Shown here: positions 22,200 to 32,763 of the stretch, one piece after another
Layout: every line of letters starts with the position of its first letter
Position numbering within the stretch: position 1 is the first letter of the stretch
Assembly (NCBI RefSeq): GCF_000005505.3
Contig: NC_016133.3
Coordinates: 37,723,237-37,787,236 of the forward strand
Source: Brachypodium distachyon
Lineage: Eukaryota > Streptophyta > Magnoliopsida > Poales > Poaceae
Direction of reading: 5' to 3'
DNA: 64,000 bases
Made by a program: the position numbers and the translations under genes
Notes under the pieces: model-generated
What the model saw: only the letters and a program-made list of their open reading frames with translations
Told to the model about the DNA's origin: nothing
Database searches by the model: none

Positions 22200-22480
22200 C
22201 GAACGACTCGAGAGGACTCTCTGTGATTAATTAAGCTCTCTCTCAATAAAATATGTGTCGAATGTGCATGTTCCGCGGCCATCATGCCGTGTTTGTGAAT
22301 ATTTTTGTTTGTACATGTATACGGACCATCGTGCCGTGTGTGTTCACATGTGGGTGTGGGTGGGTGTTTATTTGGCAAAATTTTTGTAAAATTTGTAAAT
22401 TTTATAGCAAAGGTCATGCTGAAATTTTGTGTGATACTATATGTAACTTGATTTATGTTTGTTTATCGTGTTTTAGCTCG

Positions 22481-25079
22481 ATGAGCCGTGCTTGGATGTA
22501 CAAGGAGACAAGAAATTGAGAAGATTGGATAAGAAAACTGAAGGACTTCACTGATGTCGCCACGGAACATATGCTGAGAAAAGGGGACGACATGACATGT
22601 TGTCCATGTAGCAATTGTCGTAACACAATGATGCTTCTGCCAAGCGATGTGGAGTTGCACTTGCTCCTACACAGTTTTGTGTTGGGTTATTCACGTTGGA
22701 CTTGTCACGGCGAGGATGCCATTGAAGTTGAAAGCAACCCAGAAATGGAGAACATGGAGCATGATGATCCACCCGACGAACCATGCCATGACGAAGATCA
22801 AGAAGTTCCGCAAGGCAGGGTGGCCGAAATGCTAGATGATGTGCACTTGCGGAAACAGTTAGATGACGCTGACGATGAGATAGTGTCCCGTAAATTCCAG
22901 AAGCTGAGGGAGGACGCAGAGACGCCGTTGTATGAAAATGCAGGGCTGGACAAAAGTGTGCTGGAAGTAACGCTCGAACTTCTTCGAATGAAGAGAAAAT
23001 ATAACATCGTGGACTCGGGATTCACAGATATTTGAGTAACCTTTCTACAGTTCTTCCTGCGGGCAACATGTTACCTAAGAGCACGTACGAAGCGAAGAAG
23101 GTTGCATGTCCCCTCGGGTTAGAGTGTCAGATACCATGCCTGTCCGTTGGACTGCATCATATAGAAGGGTGACTAAAAAGACATGCACAGCTGTCCAGTA
23201 TGCAAAACATCCCGATACAGGAAAAAAGACCCCAATCCTGAGGGCCTCCCGGAGGAAGAAGTGACTCGTGGTCCAACGGCGAAGACGGTATGGTACCTCC
23301 CGTGTGGTAGCCGGCTGGAGCGTTGGTTTCAAAACGAGAAGGAGGCCAGGTGGTTCATCTTTCATGACCCGACTCAGAAGGATATCGATCCTGATGGGGT
23401 GTACCGTAACGACGATGGTGTACTTAGACACCCCGCCGATGCGCCTCAATGGAGAACCCTGTACGAGGAGTTTCCAGACTTCGGCGCAGAGCCTAGGAAC
23501 AGCAGGTTCGGGATGAGTACGGACGGAATCAATCCGTTTGGAAACATGAGCAGCAAACACAGCACATGGCCGGTGATCCTGTTCATATACAACTTTCCTC
23601 CGTGGCTTATCATGAAGAGGAAGTACATCCACCTATCCATGCTCATACGAGGCCCTAAGCAGCCGGGAGCTGATCTGAACGTGTATCTGGAGCTACCGAA
23701 AGATGAACTTGCGGAACTTTGGAGTACGGGCCGAAAGGTTTGGGACGCTTACAAGAAGGAGGAGTTCACCCTTCGGGCAGCTCTGCTGACATGTGTGCAT
23801 GACTACCCTGCGAACGGGAACTCATCTTGCCAAAGCACACATGGGTACAAAGCGTGTACAAAGTGCGGGGATGAAACAAACTCACAGAGGCTACCAGTTT
23901 CACAGAAGATTGTGTACATGGGACACCGAAAGTGGTTTCAACCCGATGACCCATGGAGGAAGGACAAGAAAAACTTCAATGGGAGGTCAGAGCCTCTCCC
24001 GAAGCCCAGGGAAAAGACTGGGCACGAAATCTATGAAATTGTTAGGAACTTGGAAGTTGTTGCCAGGAAAGCAAATCCGCAAGCGAAAGAGAAGGATGGC
24101 GATGAACCTGTGTGGAAAAGGAGGTCGGTGTTTTGGGACCTTCCTTGCTGGAAATTCTTACAAAGCCGTCACACCATATATGTCAAGCACGTCGAGAAGA
24201 ACGTATGCGACAGCTTGTTGGCTTGCTAATGAACAATGCAGATAAGACAAAAGATGGGCCAAAGGCACGGAAGGACCTAGAGTTCTTCAACCAGAAGTGC
24301 TTAGACAACAACATGTTAAGACTCTCGTGTGTATACTTCACAAGGGAGTCCTTCCGCCTGAAAGAACCACACGTTGCCATCGCCGATCCTCTCCTGTTCA
24401 GTAAAGCAACCATCGGTCTAGAAGAATGGAAACGGGGTTTGAGAGAGAAGGCAATTTCATACCTAGCTAAGTTCTTCGCAATGCACAAGCAACGCCGTTA
24501 TGTTCTTACACTCTACCATTTAGAGTAAGTTGTTCTCACGACCATTGCTTTCTTTCTCGTTCCACTAAGTTGTTCTCTTTTCGGTTATAAATGTGTGTTC
24601 TTTTTGTAAATAGCGAACATTCGGTGGTGGTGGCCTTCTCTTTCAAAGAAGCGTTGGCGACGTATCTTGATCCACTCCGACAGAAGAAAGGCCATGAGCC
24701 GCGCGACTTCAAAGCCGTCGGAACACTCTTCGAAGAGGCGTGGAAAAAGGCGGTGACTGACTATGAGTTGCCAAGCTACGGCAGGAAGAAAATAACCTAT
24801 CACAGGAACTTCGCATGCATACAACAGCCGCAAGGTACGGTCTTCTGTGGATACTACTACGCGTACATCATCCGCAATTGGGTCACCAATTTCAAGCCCA
24901 AGATGAAGACGACCTACCAGCAGATGGTGGATTACTTTAAGACGGAATCAGAATATGGAAACAAAGTCCCAGCTGTTCTTGTGTTCGATATTCAGAGGGT
25001 GATAGCCACCATTCTCAACAAAGAGGTCCTGAAGGAAAACGGTGATTTTTATGAAGGCGGGGTTGTGCCGATGTATTGA
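22481..25079 (+). pseudogene. CACTA TNP2-type transposase fused to Ulp1-like protease region, decayed
   Basis: The coding trace begins after a likely acceptor (TTTTAG) with ATG at 22481 and WMYKETRN, then an in-frame TGA at 22517. The N-terminal transposase-associated zinc motif follows (CCPCSNCRN, then HGE). The TNP2 core lies at about 23183-24229: CPVCKTSRY, WYLPCGSRLERWF, MSTDGINPFGN, PWLIMKRKYIHLSMLI, FWDLPCWKF and HVEKNVCDSLL. A one-base frame change near 24220 is needed to reach NNADKTKDGPKARKDLE. After an intron at about 24525-24604, the 3' part (to 25079) resembles a Ulp1/C48 cysteine protease, with YLDPLR and QQPQGTVFCGYY supplying the Asp, Gln and Cys. At least one stop and two frame changes make it a pseudogene, and the usual TNP2 C-terminus is missing. 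Confidence 0.8.
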
Positions 25080-25663
25080 AACTTTGATGTACAATGTTAA
25101 ATATTGAATATCTGTGTTTTTGTAATAAGTTTTGTGAACGGATGCTGTTATCTATCATGGATGCGTGATTTTCTCATATATATTGTTGTTATCTATCATG
25201 CTGTTATCTATTGTTGTGCTGTGATATATTGCTGTTACAGGAATTTTCTAATATAAAAAAATATTTTTTAAAAACCGAAAAAGAACAGTGGCAATTCCTG
25301 TTCACCGCCACTGGTAGAGTACAGTGGCGGTTGCGTCCCACCGCCACTGGTGCAGTACCAGTGGCGGTGACAGAGAACCGCCACTGGTGCTACGAAAGCA
25401 TACCAGTGGCGGTGAGTACGCACCGCCACCGGTATGTAACAGTGGCTGTCCTTCCCACGGCCACCGGTGCACTTTCTGAAGCTCCCTACGGATTACCAGC
25501 GGCGGTTGTGCAAACCGCCCCTGGTGCTGGCTAGCACCGGTGGCGGGTATCATCACCGCCACCGGTGCTCGTTAGCACCCGTGGCGCAGGCTTAGTGGCG
25601 GTCCAGGTTACCGCCACCGATGTGTAATCCGGACCGCTGCTGCTAACCTTTTCCGGAGCAGTG

Positions 25664-26329
25664 AAACTGTGTTTTATTTTCTTTAACAAACCAGCAATTT
25701 GACAAAAAATACACCATTAGTGCGTGACTTATGTAATACAGTAATTAACTACTACGATAAGTAAGTATTTTTTTCAATACAAATATAATATGCTCTATAT
25801 TTTAAACCAGATATATAGAGCTACAATCAACGAATAAGATTCAGATTACAAGCCAAAAGCGACCATCCCACACATCACAAAGCCGGTAAATAGGCCGTCT
25901 CCCAAACCAGTTCAACAAGTCTTGACTGTCTCCAATCGATTGCAACCAAGGTACCCCGGTCTCCCCTCTGATTTGTAATAGCACGGCCAGATGCAGATCC
26001 AATGAAATCTCTTAATTTATCAAAAAGTGATTACTTAGATGAGAGAGAATGTATCAACAATGATTACTTAGGTGATGTGATGATGGTATTGGCAGATCCA
26101 ACGACAAGTCTGTGCATTCCTGTGGCAAAACATGATCTTTGATCAGGCAATGTCGAAGTGCGCTTACGTCGTGTCCTTGTTTAAGGTGGTGGCTCGAAGC
26201 TCGTCTTTGGAGATGAAAATCCCGAGTTCGACTTACGATCGGACTCGTCATCATCCGCGCTCGTGCGATGTTCCTTCATGAGATTTGCCTAGGAGTGGTG
26301 TTCTGGTCTCTTCCATAGGGTTAGTGGTA
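25664..26329. other. Intergenic, no gene recognised
   Basis: AT-rich sequence downstream of the CACTA element. Short open frames only; nothing is supportable. Confidence 0.4.
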
Positions 26330-26503
26330 GTCTGGTGAAGTCCTTGTCAGGAGGTATTTGGTTTCTTGTTTTCTTTTTTCTTTCTTGTGTCGATTTATTC
26401 AGCATCGACACCCGGCTTTGTCTGGGTTTAATAATATATGGTTGTGTGCATCAACCGATGCAGAGGCTGGGCGTTACATCCTCCTTTTCGAAAAAAACAA
26501 CCC
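26330..26503 (+). mobile_element. Non-LTR retroelement 3' end
   Basis: Plus-strand instance of the recurring tail: GGGTTTAATAATATATGG, TGTGTGCATCAACCGATGCA, GAGGCTGGGCG, TCCTCCTTTTCG, then an A-run. This is typical of cereal LINE 3' UTRs. The 5' limit is not defined. Confidence 0.55.
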
Positions 26504-26844
26504 TCCAACAAGTTATTTCTAAGACTTGTTACTAAACTTTTAAATAAAATTGTTGTGATTGATTGAAACCCACATGATGAGGTCTTTAGTAGCAATGGTA
26601 TGTCCAATTGACTAATGGGTTCTTTCTAACATCTTGGTACAAAAGTCAAGTGGTTTCTCCATTCCTAGAGTAACTATTTTTTTCTCTTATTTTCCTCTCA
26701 TTCACATCATCAAAATGCAGTTGTCACATTTTTTAGTAATGGAGATGTTGACTATTGGAGATGCTCTAAGATGTTGTATTGATTTAGGTTTTACCTACAC
26801 CATGGATGGCCTTATGTACAATTTTTTTCCTCATTTGCCTGCCA

Positions 26845-27545
26845 GAGATGCTGTTGTGGACCGCCGATTGGTTGGAGCGCCAAGGTCTTGATGATCACCT
26901 GAATAGTTGTCCTTTCTGTGACTAGGCGCTATAGACAATTGTTCACCTGCTCCTCGGCTGTGTGTTGGAGAGAGAGTCTGGTCGAGGGTTCCAAGAGGCT
27001 GGGACGATAGGGAGGTTTGGATGCCCAATCCAGAAGCGAAGATTGCAAATTAGTGGGATGCATGCGATCAATGCCGAACGAACAATGGGTTTGTTGAGAG
27101 AGTAGCTTTTTCTTTTGTGGCCACTTGGCCGCCTCCCCTGTATGCGTTTGTGGACTCGTGGATTGGCTTCGACCTCCTCTTCTTAATACAAATGGCACAC
27201 ATTCGTGTGTGGTTCCTAAAAAAATGCCAGAAGAACGCATCACAAGGAGATTGCTACTGTCATTGCCTTGGTCTTTTGGCAGATGTGGAAATACCAGAAT
27301 AAGATTGTCTTTGATGGCTTTGCCTAGATTCGGTCATCTGTTAACCGAAATCTGCAGTGCGTGAGGGGGAGGTCCGGAGGCAAGCTAATTTGGTGAAAGA
27401 TTCGGTTTTCACTAGGTTACCTTGTGGAAGGGTGAAGTGGGAGAGACAACATCTAGAGAGTTGTTCTTATTCTGGTCCGTTTGGGTTTGTAACTGCATCG
27501 CCATATTTCTACTTTAATGAATGATACACCCGCTTCGGTGTCACA
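26845..27545 (+). pseudogene. LINE ORF2 C-terminal remnant (zf-RVT region)
   Basis: A conceptual frame reads WTADWLERQGLDDHLNSCPFC, followed by a stop, then IVHLLLGCVLER, which is the zinc-finger-like domain at the C-terminus of plant LINE reverse transcriptases. Further on, WQMWKYQNKIVFDGFA matches the W..WK.RN..VFDG block of the same region. Several stops and frame changes interrupt it. The trailing TTTCTACTTTAATGAATGAT resembles a LINE 3' UTR. It is unlikely to make a protein. Confidence 0.68.
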
Positions 27546-28650
27546 TTTGTAATCCGATACTTTAATCCAACAGTGGGAGTGTACAGACGGAATTTGAGTT
27601 TGTTTACACATAAAATTTCCTCTTTAGCTGTCGGTTGCCGAACCCGAACGAATTCTCCTCTAAGAAGAGATTCCTCCTCCCCCGATCCCCTCCCCTGCGT
27701 GAGGCCCGAACCCCCTCCCCATCTTCCTCTCCTCCCCGACGCCTATGTCTCCCGTGCATCGCCCCTCTCCCCCAGCAAGCCGTGTGTCGCCTCCCCCTCT
27801 CGTGCCGCCCCCTCCTTGTGCGCTGCCTTGACGTCGCCCCGCTCCCCCCGCTGACCCGGGCCGGATCTGGCCGGGCCGCCGCCTCCCCCTGCTGACCCAG
27901 GCTGGATTCGGTCGGGCCCTCCACCCGAGCCGAAGGCGGCCTCCCCCAGAGGCAAGTTTTTATTTTTTCTGGAAAATTAAAAGTGCAAAATAAAAAGATA
28001 AATATGAAAATTAAAAATAAACATTGAAAAAAGTAAATTTTAAAAAGTCAAGAAACAAAAAATAAAAAGTTGCCAAAAATGGCAAAGAAAACAACAGCCA
28101 CAAAATGGGCTGTCAGAATTCGTCCGCGGGATTTGTTCCAGTGGTCCTGCCAATTAGGTGCTCCTGGGGTTCGGTAGGCAATCCTAATATCTTCGCCACT
28201 TGGGCCAATCATGCGCGACTTGATTTGCTTCCCTCCTAGCATTATACATGCTCTTAAAGCATTCTCTGGGTGTTACGTACTAAGAAATGAACAAAATTTT
28301 GACCTTCCTAATCGGACAATAGAATGGAGGGAACAAATTCAGGGAAATTTTGAGCCTTCTAATTCATTATACATGCTCTTAGGGAACTCTTGTAAGAATT
28401 CTTTTTTCTTCTGATATTACTCTGAAGAGAAAATTCCCTACATGACACTTTTAAGAGAGCCAAATTCCTTCTAGATATGAGAACTCGTATCTTTTTTGTT
28501 CGACGACGGACGATGGTTTTATTATAGTTTGATCCGAGGCAGTCGTAGGTTGATTTTCGATTAAAGAAAGTTTGTTGATCTTGAACAAATCCAAATCTTT
28601 TTCAATAGTAATAATTACAATCCATCGTAATAAGTGTCTCAGATTTAGTA
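27546..28650. other. Intergenic, no gene recognised
   Basis: A C-rich block at about 27650-27950 yields overlapping proline-, serine- or arginine-rich open frames with no domain. It is followed by A-rich sequence. It could be an untranslated leader of a lost gene, but nothing supports a product. Confidence 0.4.
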
Positions 28651-28732
28651 CTCCATCCGTCCCAAAATAAGTGACGTGTATTTGTATAAAAATCTATATA
28701 AATTCACATCATTTATTTTGGGACAGAGGTAG
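28651..28732. mobile_element. Short Stowaway-like MITE
   Basis: 82-bp, TA-flanked. CTCCATCCGTCCCAAAATAA at the left and TTATTTTGGGACAGAGG at the right form the inverted repeats. Confidence 0.78.
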
Positions 28733-28840
28733 TACAACTTTATACTAAGTTAGTACAAAATCTGATACTTATTATGGATCGAAGGAATATTAGTTTGCAA
28801 GTGAGAGGTGCAGATAAATTAAATTCGCAAGAATTTAGTA

Positions 28841-28949
28841 CTCCCTTGGACTCATATTACTTGTCTCAAATTTGTCTAAATATAGATGTATCTATGTTTA
28901 AAAGCGTCTAGATATATATAATATTTTCAGTAATATGGATCGGAGGGGG
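28841..28949. mobile_element. Stowaway MITE upstream of the VWA gene
   Basis: 109 bp with TA on both sides. It starts CTCCCTTGGACTCATATTAC and ends TAATATGGATCGGAGGGGG. It lies about 50 bp upstream of the probable TATA box of the next gene, so it may form part of its promoter. Confidence 0.82.
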
Positions 28950-29001
28950 TACTGTTCCTGGCGCGCGCGCTATGTTCCACGGGCGTTATGTTCTGCTACG
29001 C

Positions 29002-29009
29002 CTATATAT
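29002..29009 (+). promoter_or_regulatory. TATA box of the VWA gene
   Basis: CTATATAT lies 131 bp upstream of the ATG, in the right range for a leader of about 100 bases. Confidence 0.5.
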
Positions 29010-29139
29010 AACAGAGGAGGGACGAGCTAGCTATTCTCAAATCAACTTGTTGTCATCGGGGTCCGATCGAAAGGAAAGTAGCAAAGACACGAGAAGAACA
29101 TTAATCAGTAACCGGCAGCTTAATCCCTTTCTCGCAACC

Positions 29140-30826
29140 ATGTCCTTCAACGACGACGAGCCGATCGTTGCCCCTCCAAATTCAGGTTCATTAATTCATA
29201 TTAACGCAACCCAATCTTGCAATTTGCATCCTGCTTAATTGGCCTAGCTAGGAGTACTTTTACTCATGATCGAGATCTTGCATGTGTTGCAATGGATTGG
29301 ATGCCATTGCAGGTCCTCGGCCGACGCCGATCGTGGCCGGGAGAGTGCAGCTGGTGAGCAAGAACAACAGGGAGGCGCCGCTGGAGGAGAACACCCAGAA
29401 GGTGATGCTGGAGCTGACCGGCGGCGACTCCACCGCCGACCGGTCCGGGCTGGACCTGGTGGCCGTCCTGGACGTGAGCGGCAGCATGCAGGGCGAGAAG
29501 ATCGACAAGATGAAGACCGCGATGCAGTTCGTGGTGAAGAAGCTGAGCACCATCGACCGCCTCTCCATCGTCACCTTCTCCGACGCCGCCTCCAGGCTCT
29601 GCCCACTGCGCCAGATCACCGACGCGTCCAAGGCGGACCTCCAGGGGATCGTCGACGGGCTCAAGCCTGGCGGCAACACCAACATCACCGACGGCCTCGT
29701 CACGGGGCTCAAGGTCCTGGCCGACCGCAAGCTCAGCAGCGGCCGCGTGGTGGGCGTCATGCTCATGTCCGACGGCCAGCAGAACCGAGGCGGCGACGCG
29801 GCCAAGGTGGCCATCTCCGGCAACGTGCCCGTGTATACCTTCGGCTTTGGCTCCGACTACGACCCGACGGTGCTCAACGCGGTGGCCAAGAACAGCATGG
29901 GGGGAACGTTCTCCGTGGTGGACGACGTCGGCGCGCTAAGCATGGCCTTCTCGCAGTGCCTGGCCGGGCTGCTGACCGTGGTGGTGCAGGACCTCAAGCT
30001 GACGGTGACCCGCGTGGAGGACGAGTCGGAGATCCAGAAAGTGACCGCCGGGAACTACCCACAGGAGGAGGACGCCGGGTCCGTGACAGTCAGCTTCGGC
30101 GACCTCTACAGCAAGGAGGTGCGCAAGGTGATCGTGGACCTGCTCCTCCCAGCCATCGAAAGCGACCGCGGCGCCGACATCCTCGAGGTCACATACTCTT
30201 ACAAGACCAACGGGAAGCTCTTCGACGCGCCGCCCGCCACGGTGACCGTGAGCCGCACGGGCGCGGTCCCGGGTGATTCGCCGGCGGACGACCCGCCGGT
30301 GGTGCAGACGGAGGTGGCCCGGCTGAAGACTGTGACGATGATCACAGAGGCGCGCGCCATGGCGGACGGGCAGAAGCTGGGCGACGCGAGGGACAAGCTG
30401 GTGGAGGCGCAGAACGGGCTGGAGGACGTGCTGGAGCAGTCGAACCCTGTGGTGGAGATGCTCAGGACGGAGCTGCAGCAGCTGCTCAAGCTCTTCAGGA
30501 CGCAGGAGGTGTACAACAAGCAGGGGCGGCCCTACGCCATGTCGTCCGAGACCTCGCACGCGCGGCAGAGGTTCGCGGCCAGGGGGGACATCGAGAGCAT
30601 GAGGATGTTCGCCACGCCGCGCATGGACAAGTACCTGGAGCAGGCCAAGAAGTTCGACGAGGACCCCGAGACGCCGCTGCCGTCCGCGGACGACGACGTC
30701 AAGGAGGAGATCGCCGCCAACCCGCTCGCACCCATCGCAGGGCCCATCGCCTTTTACATCCAGGCCGCCATCCAGGCGCTGCAGGCCATCGAGAAGATCA
30801 TCACCAACGGAACCAAGCCCAACTGA
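29140..30826 (+). CDS. VWA domain protein with C-terminal Vwaint region
   Basis: Two exons, 29140-29185 and 29313-30826, with a GT-AG intron of 127 bp, give 519 residues. The VWA fold begins near residue 62. Its metal-ion adhesion site is intact: D69, S71 and S73 in LDVSGSMQ, Thr 138/141 in GGNTNITDGL, and D169 in LMSDGQQN. A beta-rich middle (about 240-330) leads into a helical C-terminal region typical of the plant Vwaint domain (about 350-470), ending in a hydrophobic helix pair. Relatives such as the WAV3 family carry an N-terminal RING finger and act as E3 ubiquitin ligases; here the N-terminus is only about 60 residues with no RING. A non-ligase or partner-binding role is therefore inferred. 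Exon 1 is tiny, and its splice restores GPRPTPIVAG in frame. Confidence 0.88.
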
Positions 30827-30903
30827 TCGATCACATGTTACATCTCATCGGATACCGTCGAGTCTCGCACGCACTTCCAGTGTACACGTTTCATCGCTGG
30901 CTT

Positions 30904-31058
30904 GAGTAAAATGCACGGTTAGTCACTTAACTGGGGTTGTGCGTGCAGTTTAGTCATCTTAATCCTAAAACGCTGGTCTCAGTCATCGGACTAAAAAATA
31001 AGTACGAGACTAAATTGTACGGACAACTATAGTTTAATACCAACCGTGCATTCTACTC
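30904..31058. mobile_element. Foldback MITE in the 3' flank of the VWA gene
   Basis: Terminal inverted repeats GAGTAAAATGCACGGTT and, reversed from the right end, GAGTAGAATGCACGGTT differ at one base. It lies 78 bp after the stop codon, so it probably falls in or near the 3' UTR. Confidence 0.7.
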
Positions 31059-31521
31059 TTTATTCTTACTCCTTGATGATTTTGTGGTGGAATAAGCTTT
31101 GTTTTCTTTTACCAGGAATAAGCTATGTTGTTTAAATAAAGAATGAGAATTTCCTGATTTGCGCTCGGGTGACTCAGTTTTTGGACCGTCGTATCACGTA
31201 TGGGTCTGCCGAGATGTCCAGCGTCTGGCTTCGGCAGGTTAAAATATGTGCCGAAATTGATCATAAAGAGTTCATACACAGAAACAGCATAATTGTCAGT
31301 ACATGACTTGAACCTGAATGCTGTCATGCATTCACAACTCCACCGTAATACTGAGAGATGCTTCTTAACAATTAACAAATCTAACAAACCTAACAGCCGA
31401 GTGGCCCAAAAAAGTCCAAGAACAGCAACGTGGGTCATGATTCAGCAAAGCTAGCTAATCCGTTGTGCGTATGAATCACACATCTCGACCCCCGCGTCGT
31501 CGGCTCGGGGGAACCCTAGAT
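31059..31521. other. Intergenic, no gene recognised
   Basis: Short stretch between the foldback element and the truncated propeller copy. No feature could be supported. Confidence 0.4.
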
Positions 31522-32432
31522 CCGTGGTGATCCGGGTCGTGGGGAGTGGCGACGACCTGAGCGGCCACGTGAACCACCCGGTGTTCAGCCTGGACGGCAG
31601 GAGCATCACCATGACGTCCGACCTGGCCGCCGTGTCGGCCGACCCAATCTCGCTGCCGTTGTTCCTGCACTCGGTAAGGCCCTACGGCGACATCTTCGCC
31701 GTCGACATTGACGACATCCTCCAGCTTGGGGACGACGCGGAGAAGCTCAAGAAGATCAAGGACCTGAGGAGGAAGTTTCACCGGATCACGCACAGCCGCT
31801 ACGAGTACTCCACGCCGGAGTGGACCATGTTCGCCACGGACGACCCCAACGCGCAGTGGAACGTGCTCATCAAGAAGGACGCCGCGTACACGCCGGCCTG
31901 CCCCTACGCGTACCCGGACGGCGGCGAGAGCTGGCACATGACCGGACACCTCTGCATCCCAAAGAGGCGCTGCTAGTGCCGCCTCCAATCATTTGCGTGT
32001 CCATGAATCCATCCATGGTCGCCCGTCTCGTCTCTGCTAATTAATTAAATAAGCGCGCGCCTAGAAGATCCATGAAAATCTTCCGTTTCATCGTCGTCAC
32101 GGATGTCGCGTGGTTGCTTTTCAGCTCCATCGATTTTATCCGCATTTCATAAGGTTCCCTCAATCCTCTGTTTTTAAGTTGTTGGTCCGATTTTATTAAT
32201 GAAATAAACAGAGTAAATTCTGTTGGACGGACTTAAAAAGACAAGACATAAAAACCACTTGTATTACTCTCTCCGATCCATATTACTCGTCGCAGCTTTG
32301 TCTAGATATACACACGTACCTACACAATGAAACGTGTCTACATACACTGCGACAAGTAATATGGATCAGAGAAAGTATTATTTTTCTAGTGAAACAACTT
32401 TTTTTTTCGAGATTTTTTAGTGAAAGAACCAT
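31522..32432 (+). pseudogene. Truncated third copy of the propeller gene
   Basis: Homology begins abruptly at the codon equivalent to residue 600 of copy 1 and runs through the stop codon at 31974-31976 and the whole 3' flank to about 32432. The open frame of 150 residues has no ATG at its start and covers only the last propeller repeat and the tail, so it is not expected to make a working protein. At residues where copies 1 and 2 differ (DDAEK, LRRKF, FATDD, AAYTPA) it agrees with copy 1. It also shares copy 1's Stowaway-like insertion. Private changes include SLDGRSITM and KRRC at the end. It was evidently derived from the copy-1 lineage. Confidence 0.88.
32267..32375. mobile_element. Stowaway-like MITE within the truncated copy
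   Basis: Counterpart of 5534-5644, with better preserved ends (CTCTCTCCGATCCATATTAC and TAATATGGATCAGAGAAAG) and TA flanks. It was co-duplicated, not independently inserted. Confidence 0.7.
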
Positions 32433-32644
32433 GTAGAGTACTAGTCAACCACGAGCCCAAAATCACGAAATTACAAAATGTGGTTTAGTTGATGGTGTTT
32501 CTAACCGCCCAGGGTTAAATGTCGGGGCTTAATACATGGTGCGCGGATTCAGGCCAACCTTTTTTGTGCCCTGAATTCACAGCATGGACTCCGGTGTCGA
32601 ACCATGTTGGGCCTGAAATGGCACATCAGCAGTGATACCATTTA

Positions 32645-32760
32645 GGCCTTGTTCGGTTGTAAGATTTTCCGGGGGATTGAAAAAGATTTGAGGGAAGTTG
32701 AACCAAAATTGAATCGTTCCTTGTCGATCCCTGTCGAGATGGGCACAACCGAACTGGCCC
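32645..32760. mobile_element. Short Tourist-like MITE
   Basis: 116 bp between TTA duplications (32642-32644, 32761-32763). Ends are GGCCTTGTTCGGTTGT and, reversed, GGGCCAGTTCGGTTGT. Confidence 0.8.
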
Positions 32761-32763
32761 TTA

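Larger units (their letters stand above)
20085..25663 (+). mobile_element. Large CACTA transposon, 5579 bp
   Basis: Starts CACTACATCCAGAAT and ends so that the reverse strand reads CACTGCTCCGGAAAA, with AAA on both sides (20082-20084, 25664-25666). Subterminal zones at 20120-20590 and 25285-25620 are packed with CCGCCACTGG and CCAGTGGCGG motifs, the presumed transposase-binding repeats. The interior carries a fragment of a gypsy LTR with leader and a broken TNP2 transposase/Ulp1-like gene. It shares its ends and 5' interior with the 760-bp element at 10930, so both belong to one family. Because the transposase is broken, this copy is not autonomous. Confidence 0.88.
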
